This document shows, one piece after another, positions 9,353 to 19,323 of a stretch of DNA of 64,000 bases. Within the stretch, counting starts at the first letter, position 1, and each line of letters starts with the position of its first letter. Below the pieces are notes generated by a model. It had not been told where the DNA came from. It searched no databases and was given only the letters and a program-made list of their open reading frames with translations. The position numbers and the translations under genes were made by a program. The stretch lies in NCBI RefSeq assembly GCF_040409955.1, contig NZ_CP123386.1:248001-312000 (forward strand), given 5' to 3'. This stretch comes from Salipiger sp. H15. Its GTDB lineage: Bacteria > Pseudomonadota > Alphaproteobacteria > Rhodobacterales > Rhodobacteraceae.

Positions 9353-9379
9353 GGCGCGGGCCGTATCCCGGCCCGCGCC
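9353..9379. other. Perfect hairpin between permease and guaD
   Basis: 10-bp perfect stem GGCGCGGGCC / GGCCCGCGCC with a 7-nt loop. There is no T-run on either side, so it is more likely an mRNA stability or processing element inside the operon than a terminator. Confidence 0.45.
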
Positions 9380-9415
9380 CCCATTCCCCTCCCGCTTCCC
9401 GAGAAGGTGACCCCC

Positions 9416-10750
9416 ATGAAGACCGACCAAGTGCTCCTGCGCGGGCGCATCCTCAGCTTCACCGCCGAGCCGCAGGGCCCCGAGGACCATGCCGCCTATC
9501 GCTACATCGAGGACGGGGCGATCCTGGTCGGCGGCGGGATGATCCGCGCCACCGGCACCTACGAGCAGCTCTCCCGGCAGGCCCCCGCCGCGCCCGTGGT
9601 GGACCACCGCCCGCACCTGCTGATGCCCGGCTTCATCGACACCCATATCCATTACCCGCAGGTGCAGGTCATCGCGTCGTGGGGCGCGCAGCTGCTCGAC
9701 TGGCTCAACAGCTACACCTTCCCCGAAGAGACCCGCTTTGCCGATCCGGCCCACGCCGAGGCGATGGCCGAGTGGCTGATGGGCCAGCTCTGCGCCCATG
9801 GCACCACCACCGCCGTCGCCTATTGTTCGGTCCACGAAACCTCGGCCGAGGCCTTCTTCGCCGCCGCCGCCCGCCGCGACATGCGGATGATCGGCGGCAA
9901 GGTGATGATGGACCGGAACGCCCCCGAGGCGCTGCGCGACACGCCGCAGTCGGGCTATGACGCCACCAAGCGGCTGATCGCGCGCTGGCACGGCAAGGGC
10001 CGTGCGGGCTATGCCATCACCCCGCGCTTCGCCATCACCTCGACGCCAGAGCAGATGGAAATGGCCGGCGCGCTGGTCGCCGAGCACCCGGACTGTCACG
10101 TGCAGACCCACCTGTCGGAGAACCGCGACGAGATCGCCTATACCCTCAGCCTCTACCCCGAGGCGCCCGATTACCTCGGCGTCTACGAGCGGTATGGCCT
10201 GCTTGGTCCCAAGGCGCTGCTCGGCCATTCGATCCACCTCGAGCCGCGCGAGATCGACCTTCTGGCCGAGACCGGCGCGAAGCCGGTGTTCTGCCCGACC
10301 TCGAACCTCTTCCTCGGCAGCGGGCTCTTCGACGACGCGGGGCTGCGGGCGCGCGGGATTTGCAATGCCATCGCCACCGACGTCGGCGCGGGCACCAGTT
10401 ACTCGATGCTGCAGACGCTCAACGAGGCCTACAAGGTGCTGCAATTGCAGGGCCAGAAGCTGCACCCGCTGAACGCCTTCCACTGGATCACCCGCGGCAA
10501 CGCCGTGGCGCTGGGGCTGGAGGACCGGATCGGCACGCTCGAGCCGGGGACCGAGGCGGATATCGTCGTGCTCGACTCCTCGGCGACCGAGCCCATGGCG
10601 TTGCGGATGCAACGCGCCGAGAGCCTGAGCGAAGAGCTCTTCGTGCTGCAGATGCTGGGCGACGATCGGGCCGTGGCCGAGACCTACGTTGCGGGCGTGC
10701 CGCAGAAGCGCGCCGCGCCGGTGCGCCGGTCCGAGTTGCAGCCCGCCTGA
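9416..10750 (+). CDS. guaD: Guanine deaminase
   Basis: 444 residues, amidohydrolase superfamily. Zinc-binding motif PGFIDTHIHYPQ near residues 70-80, the guanine deaminase signature ASWGAQLLDWLNSYTFPEE, a later metal-ligand His in QTHLSENRDE, and TDVGAGTSYSMLQTL near the C-terminal catalytic Asp. Converts guanine to xanthine plus ammonia, feeding XdhAB. The ATG at 9416 is preferred over an in-frame GTG at 9407 because GAAGG lies about 8 nt before it. Confidence 0.95.
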   Translation: MKTDQVLLRGRILSFTAEPQGPEDHAAYRYIEDGAILVGGGMIRATGTYEQLSRQAPAAPVVDHRPHLLMPGFIDTHIHYPQVQVIASWGAQLLDWLNSYTFPEETRFADPAHAEAMAEWLMGQLCAHGTTTAVAYCSVHETSAEAFFAAAARRDMRMIGGKVMMDRNAPEALRDTPQSGYDATKRLIARWHGKGRAGYAITPRFAITSTPEQMEMAGALVAEHPDCHVQTHLSENRDEIAYTLSLYPEAPDYLGVYERYGLLGPKALLGHSIHLEPREIDLLAETGAKPVFCPTSNLFLGSGLFDDAGLRARGICNAIATDVGAGTSYSMLQTLNEAYKVLQLQGQKLHPLNAFHWITRGNAVALGLEDRIGTLEPGTEADIVVLDSSATEPMALRMQRAESLSEELFVLQMLGDDRAVAETYVAGVPQKRAAPVRRSELQPA

Positions 10751-10887
10751 GCATCTTCCGCTCGGACCGAAAGGCCGGGCGCGATTTTCTTGGAATCCGA
10801 GAAAGAGCTTTCGCATCGCGCCCCGTCGCCGCGCCGCTGCCGCCCCGCCATAGTGGCGGCAGAGATCCCTCCCACCGGAGCCCCGAG

Positions 10888-11743
<856 letters not shown>

Positions 11744-11763
<20 letters not shown>

Positions 11764-12586
11764 TCCCGCCGATCGCCTCCGTCAACTCCCGGGCCGCGCG
11801 CATCACCGCGCGGCTCGTCTCGTTCGTGCTCTCCTCGCGCATCCGGATGGTCGGACCCGAGACGGAAATCCCCGCCACCGCCTCGCCCGAGGCGTCGAAG
11901 ACCGCGGCCGCGATGCAGCGCATCCCGAGGTTCTTCTCTTCCGCGTCGATCGAGTAGCCCCGCCCCCGGATCGCCGCGAGATCGGCGCGCAGCGCCTCCG
12001 GCTCGGCCAGCGTGTGCGGGGTGAACCGCTCCATCTTCCGCGCCAGCAGCTTCTCCAGCCGCTCCCCGTCCATCTCCGCGAGCAGCGCCTTGCCGATCCC
12101 CGAGGCGTGCAGCGGCGACAGCGTGCCCGGCGGGAAGAAGGCGCGGATGCTCTCGTGCGTCTCGACCTGGCTGACGAAGAGCACCGAAGCCTCGCGCACG
12201 ATGCCGAGGTTCGCGGTCTCGCCGGTCATCTCCATCAGCCCGCGCAGGATCGGCCGCGCCCGCTCGACGAGGCTGGTGCGGCGCAGGAAGCGCGCGCCGA
12301 TGACGAAGGCCTGCGGGCCGATGTGCCAGAGCTGCTCGGCCGGATCGAACTCCACCAGCCGCCGCCCCTCGAGCGTGACGAGGATGCGGTAGACCGTGGC
12401 CGGGGACTGATCCAGATCGCTTGCCAGCTCCGACAGGGTCAGGCCGGAATGGCCGCTCAGGTAGTCGAGCACCTCCATCGCCCGGTCGAGCGACTTGATG
12501 GTGTTCTGCGCGCTGTTGTCCTCCCATCCGCGCGGCCGTCCACGGGCGCGGCGGGGGCTGGCTTCGGCATCTTTCGGGGAATCCAT
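11744..12586 (-). CDS. bhcR: IclR family regulator of the beta-hydroxyaspartate cycle
   Basis: 280 residues: winged HTH at ~30-95 (IKSLDRAMEVLDYLS, SPATVYRILVTLEGRRLVEF) and a C-terminal IclR effector domain (HASGIGKALLAEM, GMRCIAAAVFDASG). Identified as BhcR by its position, divergent from bhcABCD; the characterised protein is a glyoxylate-sensing regulator of this operon. Start set at the ATG at 12586, preceded by GAAAGAGA; a GTG at 12622 would add 12 residues but lacks a good ribosome binding site. Its stop lies inside the end of allE on the other strand, physically tying the purine and bhc operons together. Confidence 0.88.
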
Positions 12587-12630
12587 CAAATCTCTTTCAT
12601 TCAACTTGAAAGCCGAATTCACGATATGAA

Positions 12631-12660
12631 AAAATCAACCACCTGACAACGCTTGATTTT
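12631..12660. promoter_or_regulatory. 30-bp dyad in the bhcR-bhcA intergenic region (candidate BhcR operator)
   Basis: Perfect 8-bp arms AAAATCAA and TTGATTTT separated by 14 bp, within the AT-rich divergent promoter region of bhcR and bhcA. A dyad here is what a dimeric IclR protein controlling both directions would need. Inferred from position and symmetry only. Confidence 0.5.
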
Positions 12661-12677
12661 CCAGATCAGTGCATTTC

Positions 12678-12692
12678 TGAAAAACGATTTCA
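12678..12692. promoter_or_regulatory. Second short dyad upstream of bhcA
   Basis: TGAAA-N5-TTTCA, immediately followed by an A-tract and another TTTCA. It lies 63-77 bp before the bhcA start, near the expected promoter. Possible secondary operator or chance in AT-rich DNA. Confidence 0.3.
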
Positions 12693-12754
12693 AAAAAATT
12701 TCATCCCGCGCGCCCCCCGGTTACGGTGATCTTCAGCGACCAGAGGAGGTGGCC

Positions 12755-13945
12755 ATGAGCTTTCAGAACCCCGTTTTCATCCCGGGCCCGACCAACATCC
12801 CCGAGAGCCTGCGCAAGGCCTGCGACATGCCGACGATCGACCATCGCTCGCCGCTGTTCGGGCAGATCCTGCACCCCGCCCGGACGGGCGTGCGCAAGGT
12901 GCTCAAGAGCGAAAGCGCCGAGGTCTTCATCTTCCCCTCGACCGGCACCGGCGGCTGGGAGACGGCGCTCAGCAACACGCTCTCGCCCGGCGACCGGGTC
13001 CTTGCGGCGCGCAACGGCATGTTCAGCCACCGCTGGATCGACATGTGCCAGCGCCACGGGCTGACCGTCGAGGTCGTCGAGACGCCATGGGGCCAGGGCC
13101 TGCCGGCGAACCGCTACGCCGAGATCCTCGCCGCCGACAAACAGCACCGCATCAAGGCCGTTCTTGCCACCCATAACGAGACCGCGACCGGCGTTCGCTC
13201 GGACATCGCCGCGGTGCGCCGCGCGCTCGACGAGGCGAGTCACCCGGCGCTGCTCTTCGTCGATGGCGTCAGCTCGATCGCCTCGATGGATTTCCGCTTC
13301 GACGAGTGGGGCGTCGACGTCGCCGTCACCGGCTCGCAGAAGGGCTTCATGCTGCCGCCCGGCCTCGCCATCACCGGCTTCAGCGAGAAGGCTCTCGCCG
13401 CGACCAGGACCGCCAAGCTGCCGCGCACCTTCTTCGACGTGCACGACATGGCCAAGGGCTACGCCAACAACGCCTATCCCTACACCCCCGCCGTCGGGCT
13501 GCTGAACGGGCTCACCCAGTCCTGCCGCATGCTGCTGGACGAGGGGCTGGAGAACGTCTTCGCCCGCCACCACCGCATCGCCGAGGGGGTGCGCGCCGCC
13601 GTCCGCGCCTGGGGGCTCGAGCTTTGCGCCGCCTCGCCCGAGGTCTACTCGGACACGGTCAGCGCGATCCGCACGCCCGACGGGTTCAACGCAACCGACA
13701 TCGTCAGCCACGCCGCGCAGACCTATGGTGTCGCCTTCGGCACCGGGCTCGGCGAGGTCGCCGGGAAGGTGTTCCGCATCGGCCACCTCGGCAGCCTGAC
13801 CGACGTGATGACCCTCTCGGGCCTCGCCTGCGCCGAGATGTGCATGAAGGATCTCGGCCTCGACATCACGCTCGGCTCGGGCGTTGCGGCGGCGCAGGAG
13901 TATTACCGCGCCACCCCGGCACTGGCCCGGAAGGAGGCCGCGTGA
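12755..13945 (+). CDS. bhcA: L-aspartate:glyoxylate aminotransferase
   Basis: 396 residues, class V PLP aminotransferase of the serine/alanine-glyoxylate type (FIPGPTNIPESL at the N-terminus; PLP lysine in TGSQKGFMLPPG; VDGVSSIASM before it). In the beta-hydroxyaspartate cycle it makes glycine from glyoxylate using aspartate as amino donor. Start chosen at 12755 after a strong AGAGGAGG site. The same fold family includes ureidoglycine-glyoxylate transaminases, but linkage to bhcB, bhcC and bhcD decides the assignment. The stop overlaps bhcB by one base (TGATG). Confidence 0.93.
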   Translation: MSFQNPVFIPGPTNIPESLRKACDMPTIDHRSPLFGQILHPARTGVRKVLKSESAEVFIFPSTGTGGWETALSNTLSPGDRVLAARNGMFSHRWIDMCQRHGLTVEVVETPWGQGLPANRYAEILAADKQHRIKAVLATHNETATGVRSDIAAVRRALDEASHPALLFVDGVSSIASMDFRFDEWGVDVAVTGSQKGFMLPPGLAITGFSEKALAATRTAKLPRTFFDVHDMAKGYANNAYPYTPAVGLLNGLTQSCRMLLDEGLENVFARHHRIAEGVRAAVRAWGLELCAASPEVYSDTVSAIRTPDGFNATDIVSHAAQTYGVAFGTGLGEVAGKVFRIGHLGSLTDVMTLSGLACAEMCMKDLGLDITLGSGVAAAQEYYRATPALARKEAA

Positions 13946-14916
13946 TGAAGGATATCGCGCTGAACATCCCCACCTACGACGACATGCTGGCGGCCCACGC
14001 CCGCATCGCGCCGCACATTCACCGCACCCCGGTGCTGACCTCGTCCTTCCTGAACGAGCTCACCGGCGCGCAGCTCTTCTTCAAGTGCGAGAACTTCCAG
14101 AAGGCCGGCGCCTTCAAGGTGCGCGGCGCCTCCAACGCGGTGTTCGGCCTGACGGATGCCGAGGCGGCGCGCGGCGTCTGCACCCACAGCTCGGGCAACC
14201 ACGCCCTGTCGCTCAGCTACGCCGCAGGGCGGCGCGGCATCCCCTGCCACGTGGTCATGCCGCGCACCGCGCCGCAGGCCAAGAAGGACGCGGTGCGCGG
14301 CTACGGCGGGATCATCACCGAATGCGAGCCCTCGACCAGCTCGCGCGAGGCGGTCTTCGCCGAGGTGCAGGCGGCCACGGGCGGCGATTTCGTCCATCCC
14401 TACAATGACCCGCGGGTGATCGCGGGCCAGGGCACCTGCTCGCGCGAGTTCATGGAACAGACGGACGGGCTCGACATGGTCGTCGCGCCGATCGGCGGCG
14501 GCGGGATGATCTCGGGCACCTGCCTCACGCTCTCCACCCTCGCCCCCGAATGCGAGGTCATCGCCGCCGAGCCCGAGCAGGCCGACGACGCCTGCCGCAG
14601 CTTCAAGGCCGGGCACATCATCGCCGACGACGCGCCCGAGACCGTGGCCGACGGGCTGAAGGTGCCGCTCAAGGATCTGACCTGGCATTTCGTCTCGACC
14701 CACGTCAGCGACATCCTCACCGCCTCGGAGGACGAGATCGTCGAGGCGATGAAGCTGATCTGGAAGCGCATGAAGATCGTGATGGAGCCGTCGAGCGCCG
14801 TGCCGCTTGCAACCATCCTCAAGAACAGGGACCGTTTCGCCGGCAAGCGCGTCGGTCTCATTATCACCGGCGGCAATGTCGACCTGGACCGCCTGCCCTG
14901 GGCCAAAGGAGCCTGA
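13945..14916 (+). CDS. bhcB: erythro-beta-hydroxyaspartate dehydratase
   Basis: 323 residues, fold-type II PLP enzyme of the threonine/serine dehydratase family. PLP lysine in NFQKAGAFKVRGA near residue 58, Gly-rich phosphate loop in APIGGGGMISG, and SSGNHALSLSYAA. It dehydrates beta-hydroxyaspartate to iminosuccinate. Shares its first base with the bhcA stop, so the two are translationally coupled. On sequence alone it could be called threonine dehydratase; the operon identifies it. Confidence 0.92.
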   Translation: MKDIALNIPTYDDMLAAHARIAPHIHRTPVLTSSFLNELTGAQLFFKCENFQKAGAFKVRGASNAVFGLTDAEAARGVCTHSSGNHALSLSYAAGRRGIPCHVVMPRTAPQAKKDAVRGYGGIITECEPSTSSREAVFAEVQAATGGDFVHPYNDPRVIAGQGTCSREFMEQTDGLDMVVAPIGGGGMISGTCLTLSTLAPECEVIAAEPEQADDACRSFKAGHIIADDAPETVADGLKVPLKDLTWHFVSTHVSDILTASEDEIVEAMKLIWKRMKIVMEPSSAVPLATILKNRDRFAGKRVGLIITGGNVDLDRLPWAKGA

Positions 14917-14919
14917 GCC

Positions 14920-16083
14920 ATGAATGCACCCGTGACCTTCGACCAACTCGAGGTCGGCTTCGACGTCCCCGCCCTGCCCGGCATGGACGAGGCCGAGATC
15001 CAGACCCCCTGCCTCGTGCTCGACCTCGACGCGCTCGAGCGCAACATCCGCAAGATGGGCGACTATGCCCGCGCCCACAACATGCGCCACCGCGTGCACG
15101 GCAAGATGCACAAGTCGGTGGACGTGGCGAAACTGCAGATGCGGCTCGGTGGCGCCGTCGGCGTCTGCTGTCAGAAAGTGTCCGAGGCCGAGGTCTTCGT
15201 GCGCGGCGGCATCAAGGACGTGCTGGTCTCGAACCAGGTGCGCGATGCGCGCAAGATCGACCGGCTGGCACGCCTGCCGAAGCTGGGGGCGAAGATCATC
15301 GTCTGCGTCGATGACCTCGCCAACGTCGCCGAGCTTTCCGAGGCGGCGCAGCGCCACGGCACCACGATCGAATGCTTCGTCGAGATCGACTGCGGCGCGG
15401 GCCGCTGCGGCGTGACCAGCTCCGAGGCGGTGGTGCAGATCGCCCTGGCCATCGACGCCGCGCCGGGGCTCGAGTTCACCGGCATCCAGGCCTACCAGGG
15501 CGCGATGCAGCACCTCGACAGCTACGAGGCACGGCGCGACAAGCTGAACGTGGCCATCGCGCAGGTCAAGGAGGCCGTGGCCGCGCTGGAGGCGGTCGGG
15601 CTGAAACCCGCGCTGGTCTCGGGCGGCGGCACCGGCAGCTACTATTTCGAGAGCAACTCGGGCGTCTACAATGAGCTCCAGTGCGGCTCCTACGCCTTCA
15701 TGGATGCCGACTACGGCCGCATCCGCGACAAGGACGGCAACCGCATCGACAACGGCGAGTGGGAGAATGCCTTCTTCATCCTCACGCAGGTGATGAGCCA
15801 CGCCAAGCCGGGCATCGCCGTCTGCGACGCGGGGCTCAAGGCGCAGTCGGTCGACAGCGGCCTGCCGGTGGTCTTCGGGCGCACCGACGTCGAATACGTC
15901 AAGTGCTCGGACGAGCACGGGGTGATCGCCGATCCGCACGGCGCGCTCAGGGTCGGCGACAAGCTGAGGCTGGTGCCGGGCCACTGCGATCCCACCGCCA
16001 ACGTGCACGACTGGTACGTCGGCGTGCGCGGCGGCAAGGTCGAGACGCTCTGGCCGGTCTCGGCGCGCGGCAAGGCCTACTGA
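14920..16083 (+). CDS. bhcC: erythro-beta-hydroxyaspartate aldolase
   Basis: 387 residues, D-threonine aldolase/alanine racemase-type TIM barrel. PLP lysine lies in HRVHGKMHKSVD near residue 62; C-terminal metal-binding positions are in PGHCDPTANVHDWYVG, with His and Cys as in D-threonine aldolases. It condenses glycine with glyoxylate to (2R,3S)-beta-hydroxyaspartate, the carbon-joining step of the cycle. AAAGGAG precedes the ATG, 3 bp after the bhcB stop. Confidence 0.93.
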   Translation: MNAPVTFDQLEVGFDVPALPGMDEAEIQTPCLVLDLDALERNIRKMGDYARAHNMRHRVHGKMHKSVDVAKLQMRLGGAVGVCCQKVSEAEVFVRGGIKDVLVSNQVRDARKIDRLARLPKLGAKIIVCVDDLANVAELSEAAQRHGTTIECFVEIDCGAGRCGVTSSEAVVQIALAIDAAPGLEFTGIQAYQGAMQHLDSYEARRDKLNVAIAQVKEAVAALEAVGLKPALVSGGGTGSYYFESNSGVYNELQCGSYAFMDADYGRIRDKDGNRIDNGEWENAFFILTQVMSHAKPGIAVCDAGLKAQSVDSGLPVVFGRTDVEYVKCSDEHGVIADPHGALRVGDKLRLVPGHCDPTANVHDWYVGVRGGKVETLWPVSARGKAY

Positions 16084-16134
16084 TCCCCATTCCCCTCATG
16101 CCCCGCGCGCCCGCTCACCCTGCAGGCGCGCCCT

Positions 16135-16174
16135 GCCCGCGCGCCACCTTCTGTCCCGGCGCGCGGGCTTTTTT
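16135..16174 (+). terminator. Intrinsic terminator or attenuator between bhcC and bhcD
   Basis: Perfect 10-bp GC stem GCCCGCGCGC / GCGCGCGGGC followed directly by six T residues. It lies in the 108-bp gap before bhcD; the ribosome binding site of bhcD (AAAGGAGAG) begins just after it. It should lower bhcD transcription relative to bhcABC unless read through. Confidence 0.75.
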
Positions 16175-16191
16175 GATGAAAGGAGAGCTTG

Positions 16192-17157
16192 ATGCTCATC
16201 GTTCCCGAACGCGAGATCGCCGACCTGATGACCCGCGAGGCCGCCTTTGCCGCGGTCGAGAAGGTCTTTGCCGCCATGGCGGCAGGAGACGCCTACAACT
16301 TCCCCGTGGTGCGCGAGGCCATCGGCCACGAGGACGCGCTCTACGGTTTCAAGGGCGGCTTCGATCGATCCGGCCTGACGCTCGGGCTGAAGGCGGGCGG
16401 CTACTGGCCGCACAACCTCGAAAAGCGCGGGATGATCAACCACCAGTCGACGGTGTTCCTGTTCGATCCCGACACCGGCAAGGCGAAGGCGATGGTCGGC
16501 GGCAACCTGCTGACCGCGCTGCGCACCGCCGCGGCCTCGTCGGTCTCGATCCGCCACCTCGCACGCGAGGATGCGAAGGTCATCGGCATGGTCGGCGCGG
16601 GGCATCAGGCCACCTTCCAGCTGCGCGCCGCGCTCGAGCAGCGCGACTTCGACAAGGTGATCGGCTGGAACCTGCACCCCGAGATGCTGCCCAACCTTCA
16701 GAGGGTCGCGACCGAGGCGGGCCTGCCCTTCGAGGCGGTGGGGCTCGAGGGCATGCGCGAGGCCGACGTGATCATCTCGATCACCTCCTCCTTCGCGCCG
16801 ATCCTGATGGCCGAGCATGTCGCGCCGGGCTGCCACATCGCCTGCATGGGCACCGACACCAGGGGCAAGCAGGAGGTCGCGCCGGAGCTGCTGGCGGCGG
16901 CCACGGTCTTCACCGACGAGGTGGCGCAGTCGGTCTCCATCGGCGAGGCGCAGCACGCGGTGGCCGCAGGGCTGATCGGCGAGGGTGACATCACCCAGCT
17001 CGGCGCGGTGATCGGCGGCGCGCATCCGGGGCGCAGCTCGGCGGAGGAGATCACGCTCTTCGACGGCACGGGGGTCGGCCTGCAGGACCTCGCCGTCGCC
17101 GCGGCGGTGGTCGATCTGGCGGTCGAGAAGGGCATCGCCATCGAGGTCGATTTCTGA
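16192..17157 (+). CDS. bhcD: Iminosuccinate reductase
   Basis: 321 residues, ornithine cyclodeaminase/mu-crystallin family with an NAD(P)-binding Rossmann motif VGAGHQATFQ near residue 141 and LRTAAASSVSIRHLA before it. In the beta-hydroxyaspartate cycle it reduces iminosuccinate to aspartate, regenerating the amino donor for BhcA. Start set at 16192, 6 nt after AAAGGAGAG. On its own it would be annotated ornithine cyclodeaminase; context gives BhcD. Separated from bhcC by a predicted terminator. Confidence 0.93.
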   Translation: MLIVPEREIADLMTREAAFAAVEKVFAAMAAGDAYNFPVVREAIGHEDALYGFKGGFDRSGLTLGLKAGGYWPHNLEKRGMINHQSTVFLFDPDTGKAKAMVGGNLLTALRTAAASSVSIRHLAREDAKVIGMVGAGHQATFQLRAALEQRDFDKVIGWNLHPEMLPNLQRVATEAGLPFEAVGLEGMREADVIISITSSFAPILMAEHVAPGCHIACMGTDTRGKQEVAPELLAAATVFTDEVAQSVSIGEAQHAVAAGLIGEGDITQLGAVIGGAHPGRSSAEEITLFDGTGVGLQDLAVAAAVVDLAVEKGIAIEVDF

Positions 17158-17181
17158 GCCACGGCTTCTCGGCGCTTCATA

Positions 17182-17216
17182 GGGGCGGAGGCCAACGGCC
17201 TCCGCCCCTTTTCTTT
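17182..17216 (+). terminator. Terminator after bhcD
   Basis: Perfect 12-bp stem GGGGCGGAGGCC / GGCCTCCGCCCC with an AAC loop, followed by TTTTCTTT. Ends the bhc operon 25 bp after the bhcD stop. Confidence 0.9.
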
Positions 17217-17265
17217 GCGCGTGCCGCTTCGCCCGCGCTCCCGCCAAACCATGCCGCGCAAATGC

Positions 17266-17292
17266 AAACGGCGCGCCCCGAGGGACGCGCCG
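17266..17292 (-). terminator. Terminator after the NCS2 permease (minus strand)
   Basis: On the minus strand a 7-bp stem CGGCGCG / CGCGCCG is followed by TTTGCATTT. It lies 21 bp downstream of the permease stop. Weak T-run, moderate confidence. Confidence 0.55.
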
Positions 17293-17312
17293 CAGCCTCC
17301 ACGAAGGGTCGA

Positions 17313-18782
17313 TCAGGCCCCGGCGCTCTCGCCGCGCGGCTCCTCTCCGCGGTGGCCGGCCAGGCCGCCCGAGACCTCTTCGGTGGATTCCTCTGCCAAC
17401 TCCTGGGGCAGCAAAAGGTTCAACACGATGGCGATCAGCGCGGCGGGCAGGATGCCCGAGGCGCCGAGGATGCGCAGCGTGTCGGGCAGGTGCTGCAGCG
17501 CGTTGGGCGCGCCGGGCGCGACGTTCAGCACCTCGAGCTGCAGCCCCAGCCCGACCGACAGCGCCACGGCAAAGATCACCATGTTGCGCCGGGTCCAGTC
17601 GACGTCTGACAGCATCGAGATGCCCGAGGCGACGACCATGCCGAACATCACGATGACACCGCCGCCCAGCACCTCGATCGGCACGGTGCGGATGACGCCG
17701 CCGACCTTGGGCACCAGCCCGCAGACGATCAGGAAGATCGCGCCGATGGTCACCACGTGGCGGCTCATCACGCCGGTCATGGCGATGAGCCCGACGTTCT
17801 GGCTGAACGAGGTGTTGGGCAACCCGCCGAAAATCCCCGCGATCGCCGTGCCGACGCCGTCGGCGTAGGTGGCCCCGGCGATCTCGCGGTCGGTAGCCTC
17901 GCGCCCCGCGCCGCCCTTGGTGATGCCCGAAACGTCACCCACGGTCTCGACCGCCGAGACGAAGGCCATCAGGCAGAAGCCGATGACCGCCGCGACCGAG
18001 AACTCGACCCCGTAACGGAACGGCTCGGGCAGCGAGAAGGCGGCGGCGTTCTGCCACGATCCGGCGATGGCGTCGAGCGACAAGAGCCCGGTGAAGATCG
18101 CGTAGACGTAGCCGACGAGGATGCCGACCAGCACCGCCGAGATGCTGAGCATGCCGCGGGCGAAGAACTTCAGCCCCAGCGTCACCGCCAGCACCACCAG
18201 CGCCGCCGACCAACTTGCCCACGATCCGTAGCTGGCGAGCCCCGCCTCCTTGGCCGGCACGCCGCCCGCCGAGTACTCGATGCCGACCTTGACCAGCGCG
18301 AGGCCGATCATCGTCACGACGAGTCCGGTGACCAGCGGCGGCAGGGCGAAGCGGATGCGGCCGATCACCGTGCCGAGCAGCGCGTGGAAGACACCGCCCA
18401 CGAGGATGCCGCCGAACATCGCGGCCAGCCCGTCGACCCCCTTGCCGGCGACCAGCGGGATCATGATCGGGATGAAGGCAAAGCTCGTGCCCTGCACGAT
18501 CGGCAGCGCCGCGCCCACCGGGCCCAGCGTCAGCGTCTGCAGCAGCGTCGCCACCCCGGCAAAGAGCATCGACATCTGGATGAGGTAGAGCAGTTCCGGG
18601 AAATCCGGGCTGTTCGAGCCGAAGCCGAAGCCCGCGGCGCCCGCGACGATGATCGCCGGGGTCACGTTCGAGACGAACATCGCCAGCACGTGCTGGATGC
18701 CGAGCGGGATGGCGCGGCTGAGCGCGGGGGTGAAGTCCGGATCGCGCAATTGCTCGGGCGTTCCGATGCGGTGGTCGGTCAT
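17313..18782 (-). CDS. NCS2 family xanthine/urate permease
   Basis: 489 residues with about 14 membrane segments. NCS2 signature features: IPLGIQHVLAMF with the QH pair near residue 30, GTSFAFIP near 95, and NTSFSQNVGLIAMTGV near 325, which corresponds to the family motif and its Gln/Asn determinants. This places it with xanthine/uric-acid transporters. Last gene of the minus-strand operon puuE-uraD, allA, permease, so urate, xanthine or a related purine is the likely substrate. Confidence 0.93.
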   Translation of the reverse strand: MTDHRIGTPEQLRDPDFTPALSRAIPLGIQHVLAMFVSNVTPAIIVAGAAGFGFGSNSPDFPELLYLIQMSMLFAGVATLLQTLTLGPVGAALPIVQGTSFAFIPIMIPLVAGKGVDGLAAMFGGILVGGVFHALLGTVIGRIRFALPPLVTGLVVTMIGLALVKVGIEYSAGGVPAKEAGLASYGSWASWSAALVVLAVTLGLKFFARGMLSISAVLVGILVGYVYAIFTGLLSLDAIAGSWQNAAAFSLPEPFRYGVEFSVAAVIGFCLMAFVSAVETVGDVSGITKGGAGREATDREIAGATYADGVGTAIAGIFGGLPNTSFSQNVGLIAMTGVMSRHVVTIGAIFLIVCGLVPKVGGVIRTVPIEVLGGGVIVMFGMVVASGISMLSDVDWTRRNMVIFAVALSVGLGLQLEVLNVAPGAPNALQHLPDTLRILGASGILPAALIAIVLNLLLPQELAEESTEEVSGGLAGHRGEEPRGESAGA

Positions 18783-18834
18783 GTCTGGGGGTGCTCCCTG
18801 TTGGGGCGCGGGGCCGGTCTTGCTGCCGGCTTCC

Positions 18835-19323
18835 TCACGCGATGGCGTGAACGAGGTAGGGCTCTTCGAACCAGTGCTCCTCGAGGTTTGGCCCCTCGCC
18901 GATCCGGTCGATCACGGCAAAGAGCCCCGGCGCGCAGAGCGGGGTCAGCACCCCGTGCCACGTGCCGCGATGGAAATTGATCCCCTGCCCGGGGCGGGTC
19001 AGAAAGGCGCGGGGCGTTCCCGGGACGCCGCCAGCGTCCGGGGCGACGACCACGAGGAACGGATCAGGGCTCATTGGCAGGAAGGCCTGGCTGCCCTTCG
19101 GGTGCCGCTCGACCATCTCGAGCCGCAGCGGCAGCGCGCGCGGCTCGGCCTTGAAGAGGCTGATCCCGGCGCGGCCGTCCACGATGTCGAGCGTGGCGCG
19201 GTCGTGGAAGCGCCCGCAGAGCCCCTGATTGATGATCCGGTCGGGCGCGCCCTCGGCCTCCAGCACCTCGCCGAACGGGGCGAAGGCGGCAGCGGTGAGA
19301 GGCTCGGCGTCGATCCGGCTCAT
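18835..19323 (-). CDS. allA: Ureidoglycolate lyase
   Basis: 162 residues, the usual AllA length, beginning MSRIDAEPLTAAAFAPFGEVL. Cupin-type family motifs: INQGLCGRFHDRA, MVERHPKGSQAFLPM, and FHRGTWHGVLTPL. It cleaves (S)-ureidoglycolate to glyoxylate and urea. The start overlaps the puuE-uraD stop by 4 bp (ATGA). Glyoxylate is the input of the adjacent bhc operon. Confidence 0.95.
   Translation of the reverse strand: MSRIDAEPLTAAAFAPFGEVLEAEGAPDRIINQGLCGRFHDRATLDIVDGRAGISLFKAEPRALPLRLEMVERHPKGSQAFLPMSPDPFLVVVAPDAGGVPGTPRAFLTRPGQGINFHRGTWHGVLTPLCAPGLFAVIDRIGEGPNLEEHWFEEPYLVHAIA

Noticed and set aside
7775..10816. 1013-codon minus-strand open frame opposite the permease and guaD
   Set aside because: His/Arg/Gly-rich shadow of real membrane and amidohydrolase genes.
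12755..13945. Ureidoglycine-glyoxylate aminotransferase (PucG) as the identity of the aminotransferase
   Set aside because: Same family and near purine genes, but operon coupling with bhcB, bhcC and bhcD and the IclR regulator favours BhcA.
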